64,000 nucleotides of DNA from Deltaproteobacteria bacterium (GTDB taxonomy: Bacteria; Desulfobacterota; Syntrophobacteria; Syntrophobacterales; Syntrophobacteraceae). The notes under the pieces were generated by a model. The model worked only from the letters and a program-made list of their open reading frames with translations. It was not told the DNA's origin and searched no databases. A program made the position numbers and the translations under genes. Of this stretch, positions 1 to 7,515 are shown one piece after another; within the stretch, counting starts at the first letter, position 1; each line of letters starts with the position of its first letter. The stretch is from contig JAAYVE010000046.1 in the NCBI GenBank assembly GCA_012517315.1, positions 1 to 64,000 on the forward strand, given 5' to 3'.

Positions 1-175
1 CGGGATCCCGGTAAGCACATGCGGCGTTGGCGATAGAGAGTCGGGCACCCATTGGTGTGGTATTGTACTGAGCCCGCCCATCCGCGGTTTTTGTTACAAA
101 CGAGCACCCGGAAAGGAAACGACCGTTCCGGGGTGCGCAAACGGAACCCCAGACAGCTTTCGAAGTCCCGTTGCC

Positions 176-1102
176 ATGTTTCCACCGGCCAGCCAGAGCA
201 CAAGGAGGATGCTTCATTACGTCCCCGCTGCATTCCTTGGGGTACTCGCCGTGGCGATCTTCGCCGCGGGAGAGGCTACCCGGGCACTCCTCGTCCTTGC
301 CGGTGCCTTGGGATCCTTGGTCTCCGCGCGCTTTCTGCTGGCGGAAATTAAGAGGGCTCAGGCACAGAGACAGAACCTCGATCGCCAGCTCATCCAGTCT
401 CAGAAGCTGGCTTCCATCGGGGAGCTTTCCGCCGGAATCGCCCACGAGATCAACAACCCCTTGGCCATTATCGGTCAAGAGGTGGAATGGGCAAAGATCC
501 TGCTGGAAAGCGACGGTCAAGTCTTAAAGTCCTCTGAATTTGCGGATGCCCTGAGAGAAATCGCCTCGCAGGTGGACCGGTGCCGGGAGATCACCCACAA
601 GCTTCTGGACTTTGCCCGCAAGAAAGAACCGCTGCTGCAGGGGGTGGACATCAACCGCCTTGTGGAGGACATGGCGAGGCTCATGGAGCGGGAGGCTGCG
701 CAGAAGGATATCAAAATCCTCCGAAAATTCAGAGAAGACCTGCCCATGGTCCGGACGGACGGTCCCCTCATGCGCCAGGTCATCCTCAATCTTTTGACCA
801 ACGCCGCATTCGCCGTCGGGGAAAAAGGGAGCATTACAGTGGAGACGGACCGGTCGGGAGATGATATGGTGGAGATCAGCGTGAAGGACACCGGCTGCGG
901 GATACCTTCGGAGGACCTCCCCAAGATCTTCGATCCATTTTTCACGACGAAGCCCCAGGGGCAAGGAACCGGACTTGGCCTGTCCATTTGCCACGGCATC
1001 GTCAGCAGGCTGGGGGGACACATTGACGTGGCCAGTGAGGTGGGAAGGGGAACGCGGTTCACAATCCGTCTGCCCATGGAGGAAAAGAAAGGAGAAGGCT
1101 GA
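176..1102 (+). CDS. Membrane-anchored sensor histidine kinase
   Basis: Two closely spaced hydrophobic segments (about residues 15-55) precede a HisKA dimerisation domain with the phospho-acceptor motif [11 protein letters not shown] (about residue 90). An HATPase_c domain follows, with N box (NLLTNAA), G1 box (DTGCGIP), F box (FDPFFTTK) and G2 box (GTGLGLS), so all catalytic motifs are present. There is no recognisable periplasmic sensor domain. The reading frame stays open to the left edge of the window, so a longer N-terminus cannot be excluded. ATG 176 is used; ATG 209 is another candidate, but its AGGAGG lies too close. The receiver gene starts 2 bases after the stop, so the two are translationally coupled and probably a kinase-regulator pair. 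Confidence 0.88.
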   Translation: MFPPASQSTRRMLHYVPAAFLGVLAVAIFAAGEATRALLVLAGALGSLVSARFLLAEIKRAQAQRQNLDRQLIQSQKLASIGELSAGIAHEINNPLAIIGQEVEWAKILLESDGQVLKSSEFADALREIASQVDRCREITHKLLDFARKKEPLLQGVDINRLVEDMARLMEREAAQKDIKILRKFREDLPMVRTDGPLMRQVILNLLTNAAFAVGEKGSITVETDRSGDDMVEISVKDTGCGIPSEDLPKIFDPFFTTKPQGQGTGLGLSICHGIVSRLGGHIDVASEVGRGTRFTIRLPMEEKKGEG

Positions 1103-1104
1103 GC

Positions 1105-1533
1105 ATGCCCGAAGCACCCAAAGTGCTGATCGTGGATGACGAAGAGCGGTTCAGAACGATCCTGTGCAAGGTGCTCACCGCCAAAGGGGTCGACGCCCAA
1201 TCGGTGGGGAGCGGAAGAGAAGCCCTCGAAGAATTGGCCAGGACCCCCTACGACGTGGTCCTCCTTGATGTCAAAATGCCTGAAATGAACGGGATCGAGG
1301 CTCTCTCGGAGTTGAAGAAGCGACACCGCAGTGTTGAGGTGATCATGCTGACGGGACACGCCTCCGTGGACGTTGCCGTGGAAATCATGCGCCTCGGCGG
1401 GTACGAATACCTCCTGAAGCCTTGCCCGGTGGATGACCTCATGGACAAGATCGAATCGGCCTGGGAGAGAAAAAAATCAAGAGAGGAAAGGCTCCGCAGG
1501 GAGGAAGCGAAGCAGGAGGCGGAGAAACCGTGA
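1105..1533 (+). CDS. Single-domain response regulator (CheY-like receiver)
   Basis: The protein is one receiver domain of 142 aa with no output domain. The acidic pocket is in VDDEE near the N-terminus, the phospho-acceptor Asp is in LLDVKMPEMNG, the switch Thr is in MLTGH, and the conserved Lys is in LLKPCP. The tail is charged and helical (about residues 120-142). A good AAAGGAG ribosome site lies inside the end of the upstream kinase gene, giving tight coupling. It is probably the direct phospho-acceptor of that kinase, passing the signal to the sigma-54 activator downstream or to another protein. The target is unknown. Confidence 0.9.
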   Translation: MPEAPKVLIVDDEERFRTILCKVLTAKGVDAQSVGSGREALEELARTPYDVVLLDVKMPEMNGIEALSELKKRHRSVEVIMLTGHASVDVAVEIMRLGGYEYLLKPCPVDDLMDKIESAWERKKSREERLRREEAKQEAEKP

Positions 1534-1891
1534 AGGGGTAGAGGGCGGCGGCGTAGGGCGTGCTCACCGGCGGGATAGGGTTTCCCCTATGGGCGTGTCG
1601 TGGGGGTGCGGCGCAACGGTGTGGGCGGGAAAATGCTGCGTTGGAGATGATCCCCGAGCCTGTACCGACCGGCAGGACCGGGAGGCCCCGGTTTGGGAGA
1701 GTGGAGGAGACTCTTGGTTGAACGGTACAAAGGGGGAAAGGTGGCCACCAACCCTGACCCTTCGGCCCCTTTCCGGTGGAATCGATCGTTCCGTTGATCG
1801 CGCTTCCCGGGCGGCGATGTCGGCGCCCCCGTCGGCTTCTGTTATAAAAGGGGGGTTACGGGCTCACCCTCACACGAAAGGAGATTCGATT
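1534..1891. other. Intergenic region without a supported gene
   Basis: These 358 bases lie between two receiver genes. Open frames here lack coding character. A GG-N10-GC arrangement near 1620-1640 resembles a sigma-54 box only weakly, so no promoter is called. The last 20 bases hold the ribosome binding site of the next gene. Confidence 0.5.
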
Positions 1892-2326
1892 ATGGTGGAG
1901 ACCAAGTTACTCATGATCGATGATGAGGCGAGCTTCCTTGCAACCCTTGAAAAACGGCTTTCCGTGAGGGACATGACGGTTCTTTGCGCCGGCGGGGGTC
2001 CGGAAGGTCTCGCACTGCTGGACGCAAACCCCGACACGGACGTGGTGCTCCTGGATGTGAAAATGCCCGAAATGGGGGGCATCGAAGTTCTCAGGCGGAT
2101 CAAGGCGGCTCATCCCCTGGTGGAGGTCATCATGCTCACGGGGCACGGCACCGTGGAGGACGCCATCGAGGGCATGAGGCTGGGGGCGTTCGATTTCCTC
2201 ATGAAACCGTGTCCCATCGATGAACTGGTCGCCAAGGTACGGGATGCCCGAAACAAGAAGCACCACCACATGGCGAAGATTCTCGAGGCGGAGGGGAAAC
2301 GCCTCCGTGGAAGGATTGCGCGTTGA
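1892..2326 (+). CDS. Single-domain response regulator
   Basis: A 144-aa receiver-only protein. It has the acidic pair in MIDDEAS, the phospho-acceptor Asp in LLDVKMPEMGG, Thr in MLTGHGT and Lys in FLMKPCP, so it should be phosphorylatable. The open frame extends far upstream, but only ATG 1892 is preceded by a clear AAAGGAG and begins exactly where the receiver fold begins. The C-terminus is a basic helix with three consecutive His. It belongs to the same receiver subtype as those at 11340 and 36217 (shared pattern VEVIMLTGH...IEGM.LGAFD), which suggests local duplication. Confidence 0.9.
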   Translation: MVETKLLMIDDEASFLATLEKRLSVRDMTVLCAGGGPEGLALLDANPDTDVVLLDVKMPEMGGIEVLRRIKAAHPLVEVIMLTGHGTVEDAIEGMRLGAFDFLMKPCPIDELVAKVRDARNKKHHHMAKILEAEGKRLRGRIAR

Positions 2327-2402
2327 GGGCCGCCCTGCGTGGGGAAACCGTGGAACAAGGGGAAGAGGAGTACTCGAATTGTGACGCGATGCCGGTAGGT
2401 CG

Positions 2403-3836
2403 ATGAAGAACTTGTCCCTGCCCCTTATCACCGGGTTGTTCGATTCTCCCATCGAACTACACCGCCTGTTGGACCACCTCCCCATGGCCCTGGCCATTCT
2501 CGACACGGAGCGAAGGATGGTTTTCCTCAACCGGGCCATTCAGGGACTGACGGGCTTTCGGGAAGAGGAGGTGCGGGGGATTCCCTGTGCATACATTCTG
2601 CGGGCCAACATCTGCCAGTTCAAATGCCCTCTTTTGAACCCTGCAAGCCACTCTGAAATCCAGTCCTGCGAAGGGGACATCATCAACAGGGATCACCACA
2701 AAGTGCCGGTGCGCATCACCTATGCCCCTGTCAAGACTTCAGGCGGCAAGCTGAAGGGTTTCCTCGAGGCGGTGGAAGACCTTCGATTCGCCGGCGCCAT
2801 CGACAAGAGAAGCGCGGCCACCTACGGTTTCGGGGAGCTTGTGGGTCGAAGTCCTCAAATGGAGAGAATATTCCACGTTCTTCCTATGATCGCCCAGTCG
2901 GATTCCTCGGTGCTCATCACCGGGGAGACGGGCACAGGAAAGGACCTTCTTGCGGAGGCCATTCACCAGGCGTCCCAACGTGCCAAGGGACCCTTCGTGA
3001 AGGTGAACTGCGGTGCTCTTCCGGAAACCCTTATGGAATCGGAGCTCTTCGGACACCAGAAGGGGGCCTTCACCGGGGCGGTGGGGAACAAGCCGGGAAG
3101 GTTCCAACTGGCCCACAATGGGAGCTTGTACCTCACGGAAATCGGGGATCTGCCCCTGCCTCTCCAGGTGAAACTCCTCACCTTTCTCGACGACCGGGTG
3201 GTCTATCCCCTGGGGAGTACCCGGGGATTTGCGGCCAACGTCCGGGTGATCGCCGCAACCCACCGGAACCTCGAAAAGATGGTCCGGGAAGGCCGCTTCC
3301 GGGAAGACCTCCTCTTTCGCCTCAATGTCGTCCGGCTCCATCTGCCTCCCTTGAGAGAGAGGCAGGACGACGTGCGCCTACTCCTAGATCATTTCCTCAA
3401 CGGCTTCACCACAGAATTCAGGAAGCCTCTCAAGGGGTTTTCCGCCAAGGCCCTGCGGATTCTCCTGGACTATTCTTACCCGGGAAATGTCCGGGAACTC
3501 AAGAACATCGCCGAATACGCCCTCAACATTTGCCAGGAGGAGTATATCGGCCCCAAGCACCTGCCCAGCTACCTCACCGAGGGGCGGGTCCACATGGCCC
3601 GAACCATGGATGTCGTCCCCATGGAGACCCCGTCCATCGCAACAGGTGCGGGAAGCCTGGAGGCGGTCGCCGATTGGGGAACCCTGGAACAGAAGATGAT
3701 CCTGGATGCTCTGTTGAGGACCGGCGGGCGCCGGGGAAGGGCCGCCGACCTTCTGGGATGGGGGAGAAGCACTCTCTGGCGGAAGATGAAGCAGTACGGG
3801 CTGGAGAGCCACGCGTCTCGGGGAGAACCGGGCTGA
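2403..3836 (+). CDS. PAS domain sigma-54-dependent transcriptional activator
   Basis: An N-terminal PAS domain (about residues 22-120) carries a Cys cluster of the form C-x9-C-x3-C, as seen in some redox-sensing PAS domains. It is followed by an AAA+ sigma-54 interaction domain with Walker A GETGTGKD and an intact GAFTGA loop, then a C-terminal Fis-type HTH (GRAADLLGWGRSTLWRKMK). There is no receiver domain. The Walker B segment reads LYLTEIGD, with Thr where the family has Asp, which may weaken ATP hydrolysis. The ribosome site before ATG 2403 is weak. It is the likely activator for one of the sigma-54 promoters nearby, most simply the one at 4670; this is inferred from position. Confidence 0.9.
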   Translation: MKNLSLPLITGLFDSPIELHRLLDHLPMALAILDTERRMVFLNRAIQGLTGFREEEVRGIPCAYILRANICQFKCPLLNPASHSEIQSCEGDIINRDHHKVPVRITYAPVKTSGGKLKGFLEAVEDLRFAGAIDKRSAATYGFGELVGRSPQMERIFHVLPMIAQSDSSVLITGETGTGKDLLAEAIHQASQRAKGPFVKVNCGALPETLMESELFGHQKGAFTGAVGNKPGRFQLAHNGSLYLTEIGDLPLPLQVKLLTFLDDRVVYPLGSTRGFAANVRVIAATHRNLEKMVREGRFREDLLFRLNVVRLHLPPLRERQDDVRLLLDHFLNGFTTEFRKPLKGFSAKALRILLDYSYPGNVRELKNIAEYALNICQEEYIGPKHLPSYLTEGRVHMARTMDVVPMETPSIATGAGSLEAVADWGTLEQKMILDALLRTGGRRGRAADLLGWGRSTLWRKMKQYGLESHASRGEPG

Positions 3837-4156
3837 GAGGCGGGGATGCCTGGATGGACGGCCGCAAACGGGGGGCTCCTGAGGGAAAGGGGCATGGCGG
3901 TCTGCCCTTGTCTGCGGTCGTTGTGTATTCTTGGAGCGGCTGGGGGGAAGCGGGACGAAACACCTCCGGTGTTGCCGTCCGACATGCTTGCCCTGGAAGG
4001 GTGGACCCGGCAGCGATGAGATACGACAGAAGCCCACAGGACAGGGACCTGCGACGCGACTGGTCCCCTTCCGAGGGATGAAAGGGCCTCCTTCCGCGAA
4101 CACTGGCGCGGCGTCGGGGCTTGCGCGCCCCTCGGTTTTCCAGATAGGCCAGGACA
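3837..4156. other. Intergenic region without a supported gene
   Basis: These 320 bases separate the sigma-54 activator from the NifX-like gene. No frame has coding character or a credible start, and no strong hairpin or promoter box was found. Confidence 0.45.
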
Positions 4157-4513
4157 ATGCCCAGTAAAGTTCTCATCACACTCCATGGAAATGACGTCGC
4201 CCCGAGGTTCGACCAGACCATCGAGGTTTTCATCGCTTCTATCAAGTCCGACGGGACCGTGGGTGAAGAAAAGACGATGGTGCTCCCCCAGGCCTCTGCG
4301 GAAAAACTCTGCCGCATGATCATTACCGAGGACGTTCAGGCCGTCATCTGTGGGGGGATCGAGGAAGAATACTACGAATACCTCCGGTGGAAGAGGATCG
4401 AGGTGGTGGACTCGGTCATCGGACCGTTTCGCCGGGTGCTGGAAGCCTTCGCCCGCGGGGGACTCCAACCGGGCACCATTTTTCGGGAACCGACGACGGA
4501 CCGCAGCCGGTGA
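4157..4513 (+). CDS. NifX/NifB-type dinitrogenase cofactor-domain protein
   Basis: A 118-aa protein with the fold signature of the NifB/NifX Fe-Mo cofactor-binding family. It starts SKVLITLHGNDVAPRFDQ, where family members read APRFD, and has a central VQAVICGGIEEE and the late motif VVDSVIG. No nitrogenase genes are nearby, so a general Fe-S or metallocluster carrier, or a redox-linked accessory, is more likely than a nitrogenase role. The Shine-Dalgarno is weak, but the start matches the first beta strand. It precedes the AT-rich sigma-54 promoter region. Confidence 0.75.
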   Translation: MPSKVLITLHGNDVAPRFDQTIEVFIASIKSDGTVGEEKTMVLPQASAEKLCRMIITEDVQAVICGGIEEEYYEYLRWKRIEVVDSVIGPFRRVLEAFARGGLQPGTIFREPTTDRSR

Positions 4514-4583
4514 CTCCTTCTCCCTCGGAACGGTGACGAGATCCCAAGAATGTGTCCTATTGTCTTATTCTGAAACAATCAAA

Positions 4584-4610
4584 TGATTCATTTTGTTTTA
4601 AGATGAATCA
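4584..4610. promoter_or_regulatory. Inverted repeat, candidate activator site upstream of the sigma-54 promoter
   Basis: TGATTCAT (4584-4591) and ATGAATCA (4603-4610) form a perfect 8-base inverted repeat with an 11-base spacer. It lies about 60-85 bases upstream of the -24 element at 4671, in an AT-rich tract. NtrC-family activators bind such repeats upstream of sigma-54 promoters. Part of the tract is conserved upstream of the decayed duplicate at 15561. Confidence 0.5.
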
Positions 4611-4669
4611 GTCTTTTAAACTATTGCTCCCTATTTTCCCAACTGACTCAAATCATTCCTTTATTTAGA

Positions 4670-4685
4670 TGGCACATCTCTTGCC
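4670..4685 (+). promoter_or_regulatory. Sigma-54 (-24/-12) promoter
   Basis: TGGCAC-N5-TTGCC has GG and GC separated by exactly 10 bases, matching the sigma-54 consensus. It lies in an AT-rich gap and points toward the receiver-CBS-DASS-permease unit. The same promoter architecture precedes the decayed duplicate at 15617. Confidence 0.8.
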
Positions 4686-4883
4686 TAACGAGACGTGTCG
4701 CTGGGGGGAGGCGTGGGTAGGGGTGCCTGCCCGGGTGGAGGTCTTTCCAAGGGGCCCCCCTTTTGAGAGAGGGCATCACCCACTCCCTGTTTGAACCAAG
4801 GGTGAGGGGGCGGCTGGGAACGGCCATGGAATTCGCCGGAGGCGTTCCCGTTGTGCCCCGGAGTGAACGGGATTTTCCCTGGT

Positions 4884-5300
4884 GTGGCGACGTTGGAAGG
4901 CGGGGAGGCTTTGAAGGTTCTGGTCATCGAAACAGACGAGGGTTTTCGCCGGCAGATCGCACATCGCCTGCGCCTGGACGAATGCACGGTGATCGAGGTG
5001 TGTGAGGAGACGGCGGCCTTGGGCACCCTGCGGAAAAAGGATGTGGACGTGGTGCTCCTGGGTCTCCATGGATTCAGGACGACCGCCCTTGCCTTGCTCC
5101 GTGAAATCAAGCAATTACGGCCGACCTCGGAGGTCATTCTCATGAACGTTTCCGATGAACTGGCCCTTTCCATGGAGGCCATGAAACTTGGGGCCTTTGA
5201 TGATCTGTGGGCTCCCATCGATATGGAGACCCTTGTCGCCCGGGTGAAGGAGGCCCACAAGCGGAGAAAGTTGCGAGAAGGCCGCGAACGGTCGTTGTGA
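4884..5300 (+). CDS. Degenerate receiver-domain protein (pseudo-receiver)
   Basis: The protein has a full receiver fold (KVLVIETDEGF ... DVVLLGLHG ... EVILMNVSD ... GAFDDLWAPID). The phospho-acceptor Asp is Gly (LLGLHG), the switch Thr is Asn/Val, and the conserved Lys is Ala (WAP). It should therefore not be phosphorylated in the usual way and may act as a protein-interaction module. The start is uncertain: TTG 4851, GTG 4884 and TTG 4893 or 4911 are all in frame and none has ideal spacing; GTG 4884 is listed. It is the first gene after the sigma-54 promoter at 4670. Confidence 0.7.
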   Translation: MATLEGGEALKVLVIETDEGFRRQIAHRLRLDECTVIEVCEETAALGTLRKKDVDVVLLGLHGFRTTALALLREIKQLRPTSEVILMNVSDELALSMEAMKLGAFDDLWAPIDMETLVARVKEAHKRRKLREGRERSL

Positions 5301-5411
5301 GTGCTCAAGGGCGGGGAATGGATCGGGGAAGGTGGCGTGTTTTGTGTTTTGACCGAGCTTCATGAAAGCCCGGCGGTTCATTTGTGGAATCCCAAAAGGT
5401 GAAGGAGAGCC

Positions 5412-5966
5412 ATGCAGACGATCAAGGTGAAGGAATTGATGGTGCCTCTGGCCAAGTACGCGACGGTGTCGGAGGATGCCACCCTGTATGAGGCGGTCTA
5501 CGCCCTGGAGGAGTCCCAGAAGAACGTGGAGGAGGGGCGGGACAGGCACCGGGCCGTTCTGGTCTGCAGCGGGGAAGGCCGGGTCCTGGGTAAGATCAGC
5601 CAATTGGACATTCTGAGGGGGCTTGAACCCAAATACGCGGAGATCGACAAGCTCACGGAGGAGTCCAAGCTGGTTTACAGCCCGGAAGTGCTCAAGTCCA
5701 TGCTGGAGGAATACTACCTCTGGAAGAGGCCCCTGGAGGACATTTGTAGGAAGGCGGCAGAGGTGCGGGTGAGCACCATGATGTCGATCCCTGGTCCCGG
5801 GGAGATGGTGGACGAGGAGGCGACTCTGGACGAGGCGATTCACCGGTTGCTGATGGGGCGCCTTCAGTCTCTTCTCGTGAAAAGGGGTGAAGAGTTCGTG
5901 GGGGTGCTCAGGCTGTCGGACGTGTGCGCCCGTATCTGCGACATGATCAAGGTGTGCAATCTTTAA
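5412..5966 (+). CDS. CBS domain-pair protein
   Basis: A 184-aa protein with two CBS motifs. The first is at residues 5-75 (VKELMVPLAKYATVSEDATL, then VLGKISQLDIL) and the second at about 115-180 (VSTMMSIPGPGEMVDEEATL, then FVGVLRLSDV). A helical insert separates them. CBS pairs usually bind adenosine nucleotides and report energy charge to a partner. Standing directly before two permease genes, it may regulate their activity; this is inference from context. The ribosome site is AAGGAG, and the start is well supported. Confidence 0.88.
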   Translation: MQTIKVKELMVPLAKYATVSEDATLYEAVYALEESQKNVEEGRDRHRAVLVCSGEGRVLGKISQLDILRGLEPKYAEIDKLTEESKLVYSPEVLKSMLEEYYLWKRPLEDICRKAAEVRVSTMMSIPGPGEMVDEEATLDEAIHRLLMGRLQSLLVKRGEEFVGVLRLSDVCARICDMIKVCNL

Positions 5967-6024
5967 AAGATCGGAGGCGTCCCGTCGGGGGTGAACTCAA
6001 AGAGGGACCGGAGGAGAATCCATC

Positions 6025-7485
6025 ATGGCCGCGAAGGCGAAAGGCAAATTTGAATGGCAGCGTCTCTTCTTCATTTTGCTCGGACTTGCCGTGTTTTTTG
6101 GCATCTATTTTTCCGCTCCGTGGGCCGATGCCGTCGACCCCACCGGAAAAGCGTTTCCTCTTTCACCACAGGGTAAGGGAGCCATTGCACTGTTTCTCAT
6201 GGCGGGTATTTGGTGGGTGTTTGAGGTGGTGCCCATTGGGGTGACCAGTATCGCCATCGGAGTCATGCAGGCCATGTTCTTTATAAGGACCCCCCGGGAA
6301 GCGTTCAGTGACTTCATGGATCCTTCGGTGATGTTCATTTTCGGCTCTGTGGTGATCGGTCTTGCCTTCACCAAATCAGGCCTGACACGAAGGCTGGCTT
6401 ACAAGATGCTGGAACTAGCGGGGGAACGAACCAGCATGATACTGTTGGGTTGTCTGATCGTTACCGCGGCCCTAACCCATTTCATGGCCCATACAGCCGC
6501 CGCGGCCACGGTTTTTCCCATTCTCATCGCCATCAACGATCTGTACGGGGAGGGGGACCGGCCCACCAGGTTCGGCAAGTCGCTTTTCATTGGTATGGCC
6601 TACGCGGCGGGGGCAGGAAGCATCATCACTTTTCTCGGCGCGGCGCGGGGACCCGCTGCAGCCGGCATGTTCAAGGAGTTCACAGGGCGCGACATTGGGT
6701 TCTTCGAATTGACCAAATACTTGTCTCTCGTCGGTTGGCTCATGGTGTTCCTCATTTGGGCTTACCTGGGCGTTGCCTTCAAGGCGGAGAAGACCGTCAT
6801 CCCCGGCTTGCGGGAGCGGGTGAAAGGACTTTCCTCCCAGTTGGGAGTCTTGACACGCAATGAGATCCTGGTGATCGTTTTTGTCATCGGCGTCGTTATC
6901 GTCATGGGATTGCAATCCTTTGTTCCGACACTCAAGCCTCTCGATCGTTCCGCCATTATCCTCGTCTCGACTCTCATGTTCTTCCTCTGCAAAGTCCTGA
7001 CTGTGCAAGACCTCGAAGAAATCCCTTGGAACATCATCCTCCTTTTCAGCGGGGCCATGAGCATCGGTTTCTGCCTGTGGAAGACGGGGGCCGCTCAGTG
7101 GATGGCCGTCCACTGGTTGGCCATGTTTCAAAATGCTCACTGGATGGTCTTTGTCCTGGGAATCGCCCTCTTCGTCCTGATCATGACGAATTTCATCATG
7201 AACGTGGCGGCAATTGCCATCTCTCTCCCTGTTTCCCTCGTGATCGCCAAGTACCTGGGGGTTGCCCCCGACGTCATCCTATACGCATCACTCGTGACGG
7301 CGGGCATGCCTTTCGTGCTCCTGATCGGTGCAGCCCCCAACGCCATCGCGTACGAATCGAAGCAGTTCACCACCGGGGAGTTCTTCACCCACGGAATCGT
7401 CATGAGCGTCATCCTCATGGTGGTCCTGGGGATCGCCCTCGTAACCATCTGGCCCATGCTGGGAATGCCCATCCTCATGAAATAG
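6025..7485 (+). CDS. DASS/SLC13 family divalent anion:sodium symporter
   Basis: A 486-aa polytopic membrane protein with about 11-12 hydrophobic segments. It has the SLC13 two-repeat layout: a first re-entrant region with FMAHTAAAATVFPI (about 152-165) and a matching second one with FIMNVAAIAISLP, then a late LLIGAAPNAIAYESKQF typical of DASS carriers. Family members import dicarboxylates or sulfate with Na+; which applies here cannot be read from sequence. The start has a strong GGAGGAG ribosome site. It lies 58 bases after the CBS gene and 30 before the next permease, consistent with one operon. A remnant of a second copy lies at 15663-15842. Confidence 0.88.
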   Translation: MAAKAKGKFEWQRLFFILLGLAVFFGIYFSAPWADAVDPTGKAFPLSPQGKGAIALFLMAGIWWVFEVVPIGVTSIAIGVMQAMFFIRTPREAFSDFMDPSVMFIFGSVVIGLAFTKSGLTRRLAYKMLELAGERTSMILLGCLIVTAALTHFMAHTAAAATVFPILIAINDLYGEGDRPTRFGKSLFIGMAYAAGAGSIITFLGAARGPAAAGMFKEFTGRDIGFFELTKYLSLVGWLMVFLIWAYLGVAFKAEKTVIPGLRERVKGLSSQLGVLTRNEILVIVFVIGVVIVMGLQSFVPTLKPLDRSAIILVSTLMFFLCKVLTVQDLEEIPWNIILLFSGAMSIGFCLWKTGAAQWMAVHWLAMFQNAHWMVFVLGIALFVLIMTNFIMNVAAIAISLPVSLVIAKYLGVAPDVILYASLVTAGMPFVLLIGAAPNAIAYESKQFTTGEFFTHGIVMSVILMVVLGIALVTIWPMLGMPILMK

Positions 7486-7515
7486 CGGTGCAACAATCAA
7501 AAAAGGAAAGATGCA

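Noticed and set aside
1620-1640. GG-N10-GC pattern in the first intergenic gap
   Set aside because: The flanking bases do not match TGGCAC or TTGC; it is expected by chance in GC-rich DNA.
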